DNA of 8,250 nucleotides from assembly GCA_900556095.1 (NCBI GenBank), contig USNU01000053.1:1-8250 (forward strand). Reading direction: 5' to 3'. Source of the DNA: an uncultured Bacteroidales bacterium. Lineage in GTDB: Bacteria > Bacteroidota > Bacteroidia > Bacteroidales > Paludibacteraceae. Below, in pieces: positions 1-6,223 of this stretch. The notes under the pieces were generated by a model, which was given only the letters and a program-made list of their open reading frames with translations, made no database searches and was not told the DNA's origin. A program made the position numbers and the translations under genes. The first letter of the stretch is position 1. The number at the start of each line of letters is the position of its first letter.

Positions 1-240
1 GGTAAAGAGTCTGGCTTGGACGGGTGTAGCCGCGATAGCCTTTCTCCTCTTTCGTCTCCTTTGGAAAGCGCAAAGCCTCCTTCGCAGATGAGTAGATGAG
101 TAGATGATTGCTTCGCAGATGATTATAATTATAGTTTTAATGATATATAAATAGCGATTATGCTGTTTATTATTATTTCGTATATACTTTATATCGCTAC
201 AAAAGAACTGCTTTTCAGTGAACTATACAAAAAATAACAT
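1..240. other. Left-edge stretch with no assignable gene
   Basis: The first ~110 bases are more GC-rich than the following ~130, which are strongly AT-rich, so a gene boundary may lie near position 110. Short open frames run off the window edge on both strands. One is a minus-strand frame ending in residues like GYRGYTRPSQTLY. The other is a plus-strand frame that stops at about 97-99. Neither has a family I recognise or a clear start, so no CDS is called. A weak inverted repeat (TAGCGAT at 152-158 and ATCGCTA at 193-199) lies in the AT-rich part and has no clear role. Confidence 0.4.
80..122. repeat. Short degenerate direct repeats
   Basis: The 12-mer CTTCGCAGATGA occurs twice, at 80-91 and 111-122. 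Between the copies the 8-bp unit GATGAGTA is repeated almost three times (about 87-109). The repeat is visible directly. It may be slippage-derived sequence at a gene end; no function is inferred. Confidence 0.6.
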
Positions 241-250
241 TTGACAATCT

Positions 251-293
251 ACAATCAGGGGCTGCCCATACGTGTTAGGCAGCCCCTGATTGT
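251..293 (-). terminator. Strong hairpin downstream of the surface-protein gene, probable terminator
   Basis: A perfect 16-bp inverted repeat (251-266 with 278-293, core CAGGGGCTGCC/GGCAGCCCCTG) encloses an 11-nt loop. It lies about 80 bp past the stop codon of the minus-strand surface-protein gene. Read on the minus strand it is followed, after about 15-20 nt, by a T-rich stretch (TTATTTTTTG) rather than an immediate U-tract, so it is not a textbook intrinsic terminator. The perfect symmetry would also work for a transcript arriving on the plus strand. Position and stability favour termination or 3'-end protection. Confidence 0.7.
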
Positions 294-318
294 TATAGTG
301 CCTCTCCTGTTACGGAGT

Positions 319-348
319 CCCCACAAACCCCAATAGGGTGTAGTGGGG
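319..348 (-). other. Secondary GC-rich hairpin between stop codon and main terminator
   Basis: CCCCAC (319-324) pairs with GTGGGG (343-348), and an inner CCC/GGG pair surrounds an AATA loop. It lies 28 bp past the stop codon of the surface-protein gene and upstream of the main hairpin at 251-293. No T-run follows directly. It could be part of a composite 3' end, but it may also be incidental. Confidence 0.3.
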
Positions 349-375
349 TGCTCTTGGAGAAGTTGGATAGGTCTC

Positions 376-2082
376 TTATTTCACCTCCACACCGGTGGTA
401 GTGTATGTCTTGCCGTTGCGGAGGATATACACTTGCCCGTCGCGGACAACTTTCTGTGCAACGTGGTCAGTAGACTCATCTACATGCACTTGCTCTGTGT
501 CGGTGGCACTCATACATTGAATATACTTGAAAGTGCCAAACACCGCATCCATCTGATAATCACGCAGATTATCGCATGGTACATACAAGTTCACATTGTA
601 GTTGACAAACGAACTGTTATCTGCTACAGGCGGTTCGGTCGGATAAGCATAAATGTCATATAACTTACGGCACCCCGCAAAGACGTTCGCCCCGATAGAG
701 GTCAAAGTATTCGGCAGGTCTATCTTGCTCAGTTTCGCAAAGCCGTTGAAAGCGTTATTTCCGATATGCGTAATGCCCTGCTCTAATACAACCGCGTCTG
801 TGGTGTCGCGGAACAAGAGCCACGGCATATCGTTTCCATTGTAGTCGTACATCGCCCCTGTACCCAAGATAGTGAGCGTATGCCCTTTATATTGCCAATA
901 GAGGTCATTCCCGCATTGCCCTGAAAGCGTCTGTGCAAACTCCGCTGTAAACGTGGTATCACATGTAAGTACAATGTTACGCGGGTTGTCTGTATTTCCG
1001 TCCGACCATTGTGCGAAATGATAACCCCAATTAGGACTGGCAGAGATTGTAATGGAAGTATTGGGTTTGAATTGTCCACTGCCATAGGCATATCCCCAAT
1101 TATCGTCTGAAGAAACAAGTGTGAGGATTGGGTCATCTGCAAACTCTGCCGTAAAGGTTGTATCCTGCGTGACCATTACCAACCGCGGGTTGTCGGTATT
1201 ACCATCCGTCCAACGCACAAAATGGCGGTGCGCATTTTCGGGTACTGCCATTATATTTACCTGTTGCCTCGCATTACAGGTAATCACATTCGCACTCTCG
1301 CAGCCGTCGGTATAGAGTGTAAATGTGAAATACTCCTTTGATGTAGGTGTGGCGTATTGACAAACAGGACGAACAGAGAGACCATAATAACGGTTACTAT
1401 TGTTACTGCGTATGAAATCCAAGTTGAAATAGAGACGCCGCGCATAGTTCGGGGTGATTTCATTGATCGATGACGATTGGTAACCGCCGTAGGAACCGAT
1501 GTAACTATGGTTCGAACCATTGCAATAACCCGTAGCAGGAAGAAAAATAGAGTTGCTATTCACCTTACTTGTTACTTGGTAACCGTTTACTCCATTTAGT
1601 GTTGTCCAAGTCCACGTGCAGTTGTTGATTAGTTCATCCATTTCGATAGCAGTCGGCATACGCCATTTGTCACCCCAATTGACCTGAGCAGCATCATCTT
1701 CTGGCTCCAATGTGGTTTTGTTGTCCGTAAACCCATTGTCCCCGTAACTTGCATTGTTGCAGTACTTGATGAGTTTGTTGTCTCCACCATTAGCATATTT
1801 GTAAGTAGCCCACGAGTAATCCTCTTTGGGCAATATCTCACCCCAAGCATAGTGGTTGCCGCAGTCTTCAGGTTTCTCGGCACCGACATTGCAAGATGCC
1901 CACCTAATGCCACTTGGCAAGCCTAAGTCAACGGCTTGTACATCAACAGGTGCTGGCGCATAGCCACCTTTGTAACCATTTCGACTACAATCGTCATAAA
2001 CATTGTAGTTCCATACATCATCTGCCCATACCGACATTCCTGTCAGCATAGCAATACCTAATGAGATAAGTTTTGTTTTCAT
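376..2082 (-). CDS. Secreted FISUMP / InlB-repeat / BspA-type LRR surface protein
   Basis: A 568-residue exported mosaic protein. Residues 1-20 form a signal peptide (positive start, hydrophobic core, VWA before D21). Residues ~51-241 resemble the Fibrobacter succinogenes major paralogous (FISUMP) domain: VDLGLPSGIRWASCNVGA near the start, YAWGE at 79-82, WRMPT at 140-144, and SVRPVC closing it. Residues ~251-384 hold two divergent InlB B-type (Listeria-Bacteroides) repeats, each with W[TS]DGNTDNPR and DTTFTAEFA. Residues ~388-520 resemble a BspA-like leucine-rich-repeat unit (ITHIGNNAFNGFAKLSKIDL). The tail at 541-568 (VVRDGQVYILRNGKTYTTTG) resembles short C-terminal sorting sequences of Bacteroidetes type IX secretion cargo. 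Cell-surface display with a binding role is inferred; the ligand is unknown. The start codon follows an AT-rich leader without a Shine-Dalgarno sequence. The nearest clear promoter lies about 405 bp upstream, before a structured region. Confidence 0.9.
   Translation of the reverse strand: MKTKLISLGIAMLTGMSVWADDVWNYNVYDDCSRNGYKGGYAPAPVDVQAVDLGLPSGIRWASCNVGAEKPEDCGNHYAWGEILPKEDYSWATYKYANGGDNKLIKYCNNASYGDNGFTDNKTTLEPEDDAAQVNWGDKWRMPTAIEMDELINNCTWTWTTLNGVNGYQVTSKVNSNSIFLPATGYCNGSNHSYIGSYGGYQSSSINEITPNYARRLYFNLDFIRSNNSNRYYGLSVRPVCQYATPTSKEYFTFTLYTDGCESANVITCNARQQVNIMAVPENAHRHFVRWTDGNTDNPRLVMVTQDTTFTAEFADDPILTLVSSDDNWGYAYGSGQFKPNTSITISASPNWGYHFAQWSDGNTDNPRNIVLTCDTTFTAEFAQTLSGQCGNDLYWQYKGHTLTILGTGAMYDYNGNDMPWLLFRDTTDAVVLEQGITHIGNNAFNGFAKLSKIDLPNTLTSIGANVFAGCRKLYDIYAYPTEPPVADNSSFVNYNVNLYVPCDNLRDYQMDAVFGTFKYIQCMSATDTEQVHVDESTDHVAQKVVRDGQVYILRNGKTYTTTGVEVK
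934..1008 (-). repeat. Second copy of the W-x-DGNTDNPR coding repeat
   Basis: Encodes residues 359-383 of the surface protein, a 25-residue unit from W359 to A383. It closely matches residues 291-315 and sits 68 residues downstream of that copy. The match covers the DGNTDNPR core and the DTTFTAEFA end, the hallmark part of the InlB B-repeat. The recurrence marks an internal domain duplication. Confidence 0.75.
1138..1212 (-). repeat. First copy of the W-x-DGNTDNPR coding repeat
   Basis: Encodes residues 291-315 of the surface protein and pairs with the copy at 934-1008. The N-terminal halves of the two domains have diverged (the stretch before FVRW differs from that before FAQW). The duplication is therefore old, or selection has kept only the core. 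Confidence 0.75.
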
Positions 2083-2177
2083 ACTGAATTGATTTGTTTG
2101 TCTCCACTTTGTTATTCGGCTATTGACTTTCTCCGTTTTTTACTTTATTTTGTTCATATACAACGAATTTCAGTTCG

Positions 2178-2400
2178 CATATAGACACACAAAAAAGCGT
2201 GAACTTTTCGTTTACTGATTACTATTCGGCTCTTGAAAGGAACTCGACTTACCTTAAATGCACCAAATATATCTACGGAAAAGCCCACGCTTACGCATGA
2301 GCATTTTGGCTTTTTTCTTGGTGCATTTTTATGTCTTAAAGAAAGTGTCGAGTTTTCTCAAGAGCACAAGTCTGAAGCAAAACGCTTTTTTATGTATATG
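2178..2400 (-). repeat. Long nested imperfect inverted repeat, candidate structured leader RNA or small element
   Basis: A series of paired segments is nested around a centre near 2290-2300. From outside in they are CATATA 2178-2183 with TATATG 2395-2400; AAAAAAGCG 2191-2199 with CGCTTTTTT 2383-2391; CTCTTGA 2230-2236 with TCAAGAG 2358-2364; AACTCGAC 2241-2248 with GTCGAGTT 2347-2354; ATGCACCAA 2258-2266 with TTGGTGCAT 2318-2326; and AAAAGCC 2279-2285 with GGCTTTT 2308-2314. Unpaired bulges separate them. A further hairpin (GCATCG 2406-2411, CGATGC 2418-2423) lies just outside. A promoter at 2491-2522 points into the region on the minus strand, so it would form a long 5' leader of the surface-protein gene or a separate RNA. 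It could instead be a miniature inverted-repeat element. It fills most of the 450-bp gap between genes; I see no convincing coding sequence in it. Confidence 0.6.
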
Positions 2401-2490
2401 TCATTGCATCGCCTTACCGATGCGCGGTTATGCCATAGGCAAATTGTTTAATGGGTTGTTATATTGTTAATATTTTATCATTTACGGCTG

Positions 2491-2522
2491 CAAAGATATA
2501 AACTATTTTGCATTTATGCAAT
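2491..2522 (-). promoter_or_regulatory. Bacteroidales-type promoter upstream of the inverted-repeat region
   Basis: On the minus strand the -7 element is TATCTTTG (2498-2491), a full match to TAnnTTTG. A 20-nt spacer separates it from ATTG (2522-2519), one base off TTTG at -33. Transcription would begin near 2487, run through the nested inverted repeat and reach the surface-protein start at 2082 after about 405 nt. The element begins 10 bp past the YhcG-type stop codon. It forms part of a 33-bp sequence (2489-2521) repeated with one mismatch at 3652-3684. Confidence 0.65.
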
Positions 2523-2532
2523 AACGTCTATA

Positions 2533-3636
2533 TCATTCTATTGACTCCAATTGGTTTTCTATCTCTTCAATAGTAGGGATTGTGCCCTTCACATTAGTCG
2601 GATAGAGTTGCTGTAATTCATACTCGGATATCCCTAAAGGCTGACTACTTGACTCCAAAGCATATTGGGCAATCAGGTTGTTTTTCTCTTTGCATATCAG
2701 CAATCCGATTGTCGGATTGTCACGCCCTTCTTTGCGCAAGATATGGTTGCATGCCACCACATAGCCACCAAGTTGTCCAACATCGGCAAAGTCGAACTCG
2801 CCAATCTTAACTTCTACCACCACATAGCACGACAGATTAAGATTGTAGAAGAGCAAATCGATAAACCGTTCTTTATCTGCAATTTGCAGACGATATTCTT
2901 TACCTACATACGCAAAACCCGTGCCCAATTCAATCAGGAATTGAGTGATATTCTGCAGTAAAGCATCTTTCAGTTTCCGCTCGTTGTAACGTTGCGTAAT
3001 ACCTGCAAAGGCAAAATTGTACGGGTCTTTGGTTATTTCCTGTGCGAGGTCGCTTTCGGCAGGCGGCAGTGTATGCTTGAAATTGGTAAGTGCCTTACCT
3101 TGCCGCTCGTACAGGTCGGTACCCATAAAATTCAAGAGCATGCTGCGACTCCAACCGTTTTGTAGGGTTTGTTGTACATAAAACAAAGCCTTGTTCGGGT
3201 CGTTGGAACACTTGTCTATGATGTATTTGTGATGTCCCCAAGGTATAGAGAACAGGTCTGTCTCCAACTTTTGAGCAACCTGCTGTGTGTGGGCGGTATC
3301 TGCATCTTGCAAATCTTCCCCAAGTTGGGGAAGATTTATAAGAAGTTGGTTATAAAGTTCAAAGAAACGTTTTGCATAACGAATAGAGGTCTCCGAGAAA
3401 CAGGTTACTTCAGGGATAGACTGCCGCAAGTCCCTGCTAAGGTTGGTATAAAAACCTCTACCGTACTTGTTCTCTGCATTGAGTGCGACAATATCCCTGC
3501 CGAGTTCCCAATAATAGCGCAACATCTCCTGATTGACTCGTACCGCCGATTGGATTTGGCTCTGTCGGAAACGCTTGCTTAATTGTTTAACCCACAGGGA
3601 ATAGTCATGGTCTGTGATAGTGATAGATTGACTCAT
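2533..3636 (-). CDS. YhcG-type DUF1016 family protein with PDDEXK nuclease fold
   Basis: A 367-residue protein in the usual size range of the family. The N-terminal domain (residues ~13-170) fits DUF1016_N, with YYWELGRDIV at 41-50 and SETSIRYAKRFFELY at 81-95. The C-terminal domain (~200-345) fits the PDDEXK-like DUF1016_C, with RFIDLLFYN supplying D260 and VVVEVKIGEF supplying E275 and K277, so the nuclease-core residues appear intact. Family members are predicted DNA-acting proteins, often found with type I restriction-modification or other defence genes; the exact substrate is unknown. I chose the start at 3636. The frame is open to an ATG at 3735, but that lies upstream of the promoter at 3654-3685 and adds 33 residues without family resemblance. 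AGGAGG sits only 1 nt before the chosen ATG, unusually close, and the leader would be about 10-15 nt long. Confidence 0.87.
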   Translation of the reverse strand: MSQSITITDHDYSLWVKQLSKRFRQSQIQSAVRVNQEMLRYYWELGRDIVALNAENKYGRGFYTNLSRDLRQSIPEVTCFSETSIRYAKRFFELYNQLLINLPQLGEDLQDADTAHTQQVAQKLETDLFSIPWGHHKYIIDKCSNDPNKALFYVQQTLQNGWSRSMLLNFMGTDLYERQGKALTNFKHTLPPAESDLAQEITKDPYNFAFAGITQRYNERKLKDALLQNITQFLIELGTGFAYVGKEYRLQIADKERFIDLLFYNLNLSCYVVVEVKIGEFDFADVGQLGGYVVACNHILRKEGRDNPTIGLLICKEKNNLIAQYALESSSQPLGISEYELQQLYPTNVKGTIPTIEEIENQLESIE

Positions 3637-3653
3637 ACCTCCTAATTTTCTTG

Positions 3654-3685
3654 CAAAGATATAAACTATTTTACATTTATGCAAA
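3654..3685 (-). promoter_or_regulatory. Promoter of the YhcG-type gene
   Basis: On the minus strand TTTG (3685-3682), a 20-nt spacer and TATCTTTG (3661-3654) match the Bacteroidales primary sigma-factor consensus at both boxes. Transcription would start close to 3650, very near the ATG at 3636. Together with flanking bases it forms a 33-bp sequence (3652-3684) found again at 2489-2521 with one mismatch. The 78 bp between it and the upstream RhuM-family stop codon hold no other gene. Confidence 0.75.
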
Positions 3686-3762
3686 TGAAAAGACCATGCG
3701 GAGTATCTATTCCGTTGTATTTTCGAATATCTCACGCATCTTTTGCCGGGGCAACCGAGCCG

Positions 3763-4779
3763 TTACAATTGTTTTCCGCTCAGGCGTTCCAAGTCTTCTG
3801 ACAGTTCCTTGAGACTTTCCAATTTCTGCTGCCGTTTCTGTATCTTCTTGTAGGCGGTATATTCCGTGTCGGCTTTTTGCTTTGCCAGTTCGTGAGAGAT
3901 TCTGCCGCTGTTAGTCAGCAGTTCCCTGCCGTTCATTTGCAGGATTAAGCCCAATGCCTTTTGCCAATCAGCCATATACATCGGCTTGTGTGCCCTTGCC
4001 TGTGCCTCGGCGAAAGCAAGGTATTGCTCAACAATCAACTGGAGTTGCTCCAACTCTTCCTTGTTCAGGTAGTTCTTGCCGATACCGATATCCGATTTGC
4101 GCACAAGTCCCTCTATCTGCGTGTTAGTCAGTCCCATTTGCGGGAGTTGGGCATTCGAGCGGAAATACACCAACTCGGCAGCCGTCTTTCCGCTTACCGC
4201 CCAAAGCAACTTGTTCTGCACCTCTGCAAAAAAGTCTATGGTCATCTGCGCCCGGCTGTCGTAGTCCTCGCTCAACTTGTAGATATCCTTTATTTGCTGG
4301 TAGAAGACGCGCTCCGATATGCGTATGGCACGTATCCTTTCGAGCAATTCGCGGAAATGGGTGAGCGACTGCCCTTTCTTGAAACGCTCATCGTCCAAGG
4401 CAAAGCCCTTGACTAGGTACTCTTTGAGAATGGAGGTCGCCCATATACGGAATTGCGTAGCACGCTTTGAATTAACACGATAGCCCACCGCAATGATAGC
4501 GTCAAGGTTATAGAATGACACCTCTCTTTCTACTTGCCTTGTTCCTTCTGTTTGAACTATTCGGAATTTCCTAATAGTTCGTTTTTCCTCTAATTCGTTG
4601 TCTTGAAATATATGCGTCAGGTGCTCGTTGATAGTAGGTATCCGAACTTCAAACAACTCACTCATAGCCCTTTGGGTGAGCCACACCGTCTCATCTCTTA
4701 CAACGGCCTGTATTTGCACTTTGGCGGTGCCGTCTTCCGAATTAAAAATGGCAATTTCGCCGTAATTTTGTTGCTCCAT
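3763..4779 (-). CDS. RhuM-family protein, intact copy
   Basis: A 338-residue protein that appears full length for the RhuM family (named after rhuM of Salmonella pathogenicity island 3; molecular function not established). An N-terminal segment (residues ~33-63, VWLTQRAMSELFEVRIPTIN) has the pattern of a winged-helix DNA-binding region. It is followed by the family hallmark FYNLDAIIAVGYRVNSKRATQFR (89-111, quoted in part: YNLDAIIAVGYRVNS) and RIWATSILKEYLVKGF. The middle part (~128-270) includes YKLSEDYD and KTAAELVYFRSNA. The C-terminal part (~271-338) carries GRISHELAKQKADTEY and a charged, probably coiled-coil end. No signal peptide or membrane segment is seen, so it is probably cytoplasmic. 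It is the only undamaged copy of three in a row. It has its own promoter and lies upstream of the YhcG-type gene. RhuM and YhcG genes commonly travel as cargo in restriction-modification loci. Confidence 0.88.
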   Translation of the reverse strand: MEQQNYGEIAIFNSEDGTAKVQIQAVVRDETVWLTQRAMSELFEVRIPTINEHLTHIFQDNELEEKRTIRKFRIVQTEGTRQVEREVSFYNLDAIIAVGYRVNSKRATQFRIWATSILKEYLVKGFALDDERFKKGQSLTHFRELLERIRAIRISERVFYQQIKDIYKLSEDYDSRAQMTIDFFAEVQNKLLWAVSGKTAAELVYFRSNAQLPQMGLTNTQIEGLVRKSDIGIGKNYLNKEELEQLQLIVEQYLAFAEAQARAHKPMYMADWQKALGLILQMNGRELLTNSGRISHELAKQKADTEYTAYKKIQKRQQKLESLKELSEDLERLSGKQL

Positions 4780-4882
4780 ATCTATTGTTTGAGTAAGAGT
4801 TGATACAATCTCCGATACCTACGGTCGCAAACAACCGATAGGAACTACACGTTGCAGAGTCTGAAGATTTCTTACTCCGCTG

Positions 4883-4914
4883 CAAAGTTACATATTTTCA
4901 GGCAAATAGACAAG
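4883..4914 (-). promoter_or_regulatory. Promoter of the intact RhuM-family gene
   Basis: On the minus strand TAACTTTG (4890-4883) matches the -7 consensus TAnnTTTG. A 20-nt spacer precedes CTTG (4914-4911), one base off TTTG. The predicted start near 4879 gives a leader of about 100 nt before the ATG at 4779. It lies in the 176-bp gap between the truncated RhuM gene and the intact one, so the intact gene can be expressed independently of its damaged neighbours. Confidence 0.65.
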
Positions 4915-4955
4915 AGTTGTCAGGTAAATTGTGTGTGGTTAAAGCCGTTGGGGCA

Positions 4956-5465
4956 TTATTGCAATCGGCGTTTCACCTGTTCTTCTATGGCACGAAGTTC
5001 AATGACATCTTCCCTGTCGGTTTCGAGGGCATCAAAAGCCCTGCGGCGTTGGTCAAAATCGGCATATATGTTCTCCACCTGCTTTTCCATTTCTGCGGTG
5101 GTGATACTGCCCGCACCTTGCAAAATGGCTTTCTGCCGGAACTGCGTGCCGCGCTTGCTGCGTACCCGAAAGCCGACTGCGAGTATCATATCCAGCGAGT
5201 AGAACGTTACCTCGTATCGCTTGCCGTCGGAGGCAGTTGTTAAGTAATCCTTAATAACTGAATTGGGGTCTAACTCGTTTTCTTTCAGTATATTATTGAT
5301 ATGTATATTGATATTAGGCACCGAGGTGGCAAAAAGTTCCGCCATCTGTTTTTGGTTCATCCAGACCTGCCCGTCGTTGGCATACAATACCACACTCGAT
5401 TTGCCATCGTCGGTATGGTAGATGATGATGCTGTTTTGTTGGGTGATGCTCTCTGTCTTGTCCAT
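4956..5465 (-). pseudogene. RhuM-family gene with in-frame internal deletion
   Basis: A 169-residue open frame. Residues 1-110 are a normal RhuM N-terminal part: helix-turn-helix-like WMNQKQMAELFATSVPNIN, then FYSLDMILAVGFRVRSKRGT and QFR. From residue 111 it jumps to a short C-terminal-like segment (GAGSITTAEMEKQV followed by charged, coiled-coil-prone sequence) and ends. The intact neighbour has about 180 more residues between comparable landmarks, so about 145-180 residues of the central region appear to be missing while the frame is kept. The product could be an isolated DNA-binding module or simply decay. The C-terminal part is too divergent from the neighbour to place the junction exactly, and a naturally short subfamily is a possible alternative. 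No promoter is evident directly upstream. It starts 60 nt after the preceding pseudogene and was probably cotranscribed with it. Confidence 0.65.
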
Positions 5466-5525
5466 AGTATTTTATTTCGCTTGTGGCGGTGTCTCCCTGT
5501 TTACATTCTCTATTTACATATATCG

Positions 5526-6096
5526 TTATTGCCTTTTTGCATTCTTCGCTGCGGCATTCAAGGTACGGATGGTTTCCCTGTAGTCTTCTTCGGCAGGAGA
5601 GAGGGTGCGTTGCTTGTATTTCTTGTACTCGCTTTCGGCGTACTCCTTTGCCGCCTCAAAAGAGATTTTGCCTTTACCCTCCAATACAGGACGGTCGTTG
5701 GCACGTATCAGGTTATCCAACAAATCAACCCTTGACTATGTACTCATGTATACGCTTCGTCGCCCATTGACGAAACTGCACGCCTTGGATAGAATTGACA
5801 CGATAGCCCACGGAGATAATCATATCAAGGTTATAATAGGCTACATTGTACACTTTGCCGTCAGCAGCAGTTGTTGCAAAAAATGCAACAACTGATTTTT
5901 CCGACAACTCTCCTGTCTCAAAGACATTCTTTATATGCCTACTAATAACAGACTTATCCCGTTGAAACAAACCTGCCATTTGGTCTGCTGTCAGCCATAC
6001 GGTCTCGCCTTGCAGCAAGACATCTATCTTGGCTATACCGTCGGTCGATTGGTATATCACCACTTCGCCGTGGTTTTGGTTGTCTATCTCATTCAT
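5526..6096 (-). pseudogene. RhuM-family pseudogene with internal deletion and frame change
   Basis: Two pieces of one RhuM gene abut in different frames. Positions 6096-5725 encode 123 residues of the N-terminal part: WLTADQMAGLFQRDKSVISR, YYNLDMIISVGYRVNS, WATKRIHEYIVKG, then TGA. Immediately past the stop, in another frame and with no ATG, a 65-residue segment to 5526 encodes a typical RhuM C-terminus (LIRANDRPVLEGKGKIS, SEYKKYKQRT). Against the intact copy the first piece ends at its residue ~125 and the second resumes at ~272. About 145 residues (roughly 435 bp) are gone and the junction is out of frame. The N-terminal helix-turn-helix-like segment could still be produced. A good promoter lies upstream at 6142-6173, with a leader of about 42 nt. 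Confidence 0.75.
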
Positions 6097-6141
6097 AATA
6101 CTTATCTATCATCTATGTGCTTAGCCACTAACTTTTTGCTG

Positions 6142-6173
6142 CAAAGATAAGGATTTATTTGCAAATGTGCAAA
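6142..6173 (-). promoter_or_regulatory. Promoter of the RhuM pseudogene pair
   Basis: On the minus strand TTTG (6173-6170), a 20-nt spacer and TATCTTTG (6149-6142) match the Bacteroidales consensus at both boxes. It sits 50 bp past the stop codon of the TolC-family gene, which separates the accessory cluster from the efflux operon transcriptionally. No clear terminator lies between the two; only a weak GGCA/TGCC pair is seen at 6186-6197. Confidence 0.72.
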
Positions 6174-6223
6174 TACACCAAATGAGGCAGATATGCCGAA
6201 TACGTCCAATAAAGCAGCCAACT

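Noticed and set aside
1..110. A partial coding sequence on the minus strand at the left edge
   Set aside because: The frame is open for only a short distance, has no convincing start codon or promoter, and the plus strand is equally open over much of it.
2233..2470. Two overlapping plus-strand small open frames of about 70 residues in the inverted-repeat region
   Set aside because: They run through the palindromic arms in two frames at once, have no promoter or ribosome site, and end with low-complexity-like sequence. The inverted repeat explains the region better.
2489..3684. The 33-bp direct repeats as integrase attachment sites
   Set aside because: Both copies contain complete promoters in the right place for transcription, and no integrase or transposase gene is in the window. 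Duplication of a promoter segment is the simpler reading.
3637..3735. A longer YhcG-type protein starting at 3735
   Set aside because: The extra 33 codons overlap the promoter and would lie upstream of the predicted transcript start. They also have no family resemblance.
3961..4416. A 151-residue plus-strand open frame
   Set aside because: It is antisense to the intact RhuM-family gene, has Leu/Val-rich composition typical of a shadow frame, and has no start signals.
5526..5723. A separate 65-residue gene
   Set aside because: It has no ATG and begins directly past the stop of the preceding frame. It matches a RhuM C-terminus, so it is the tail of the same broken gene.
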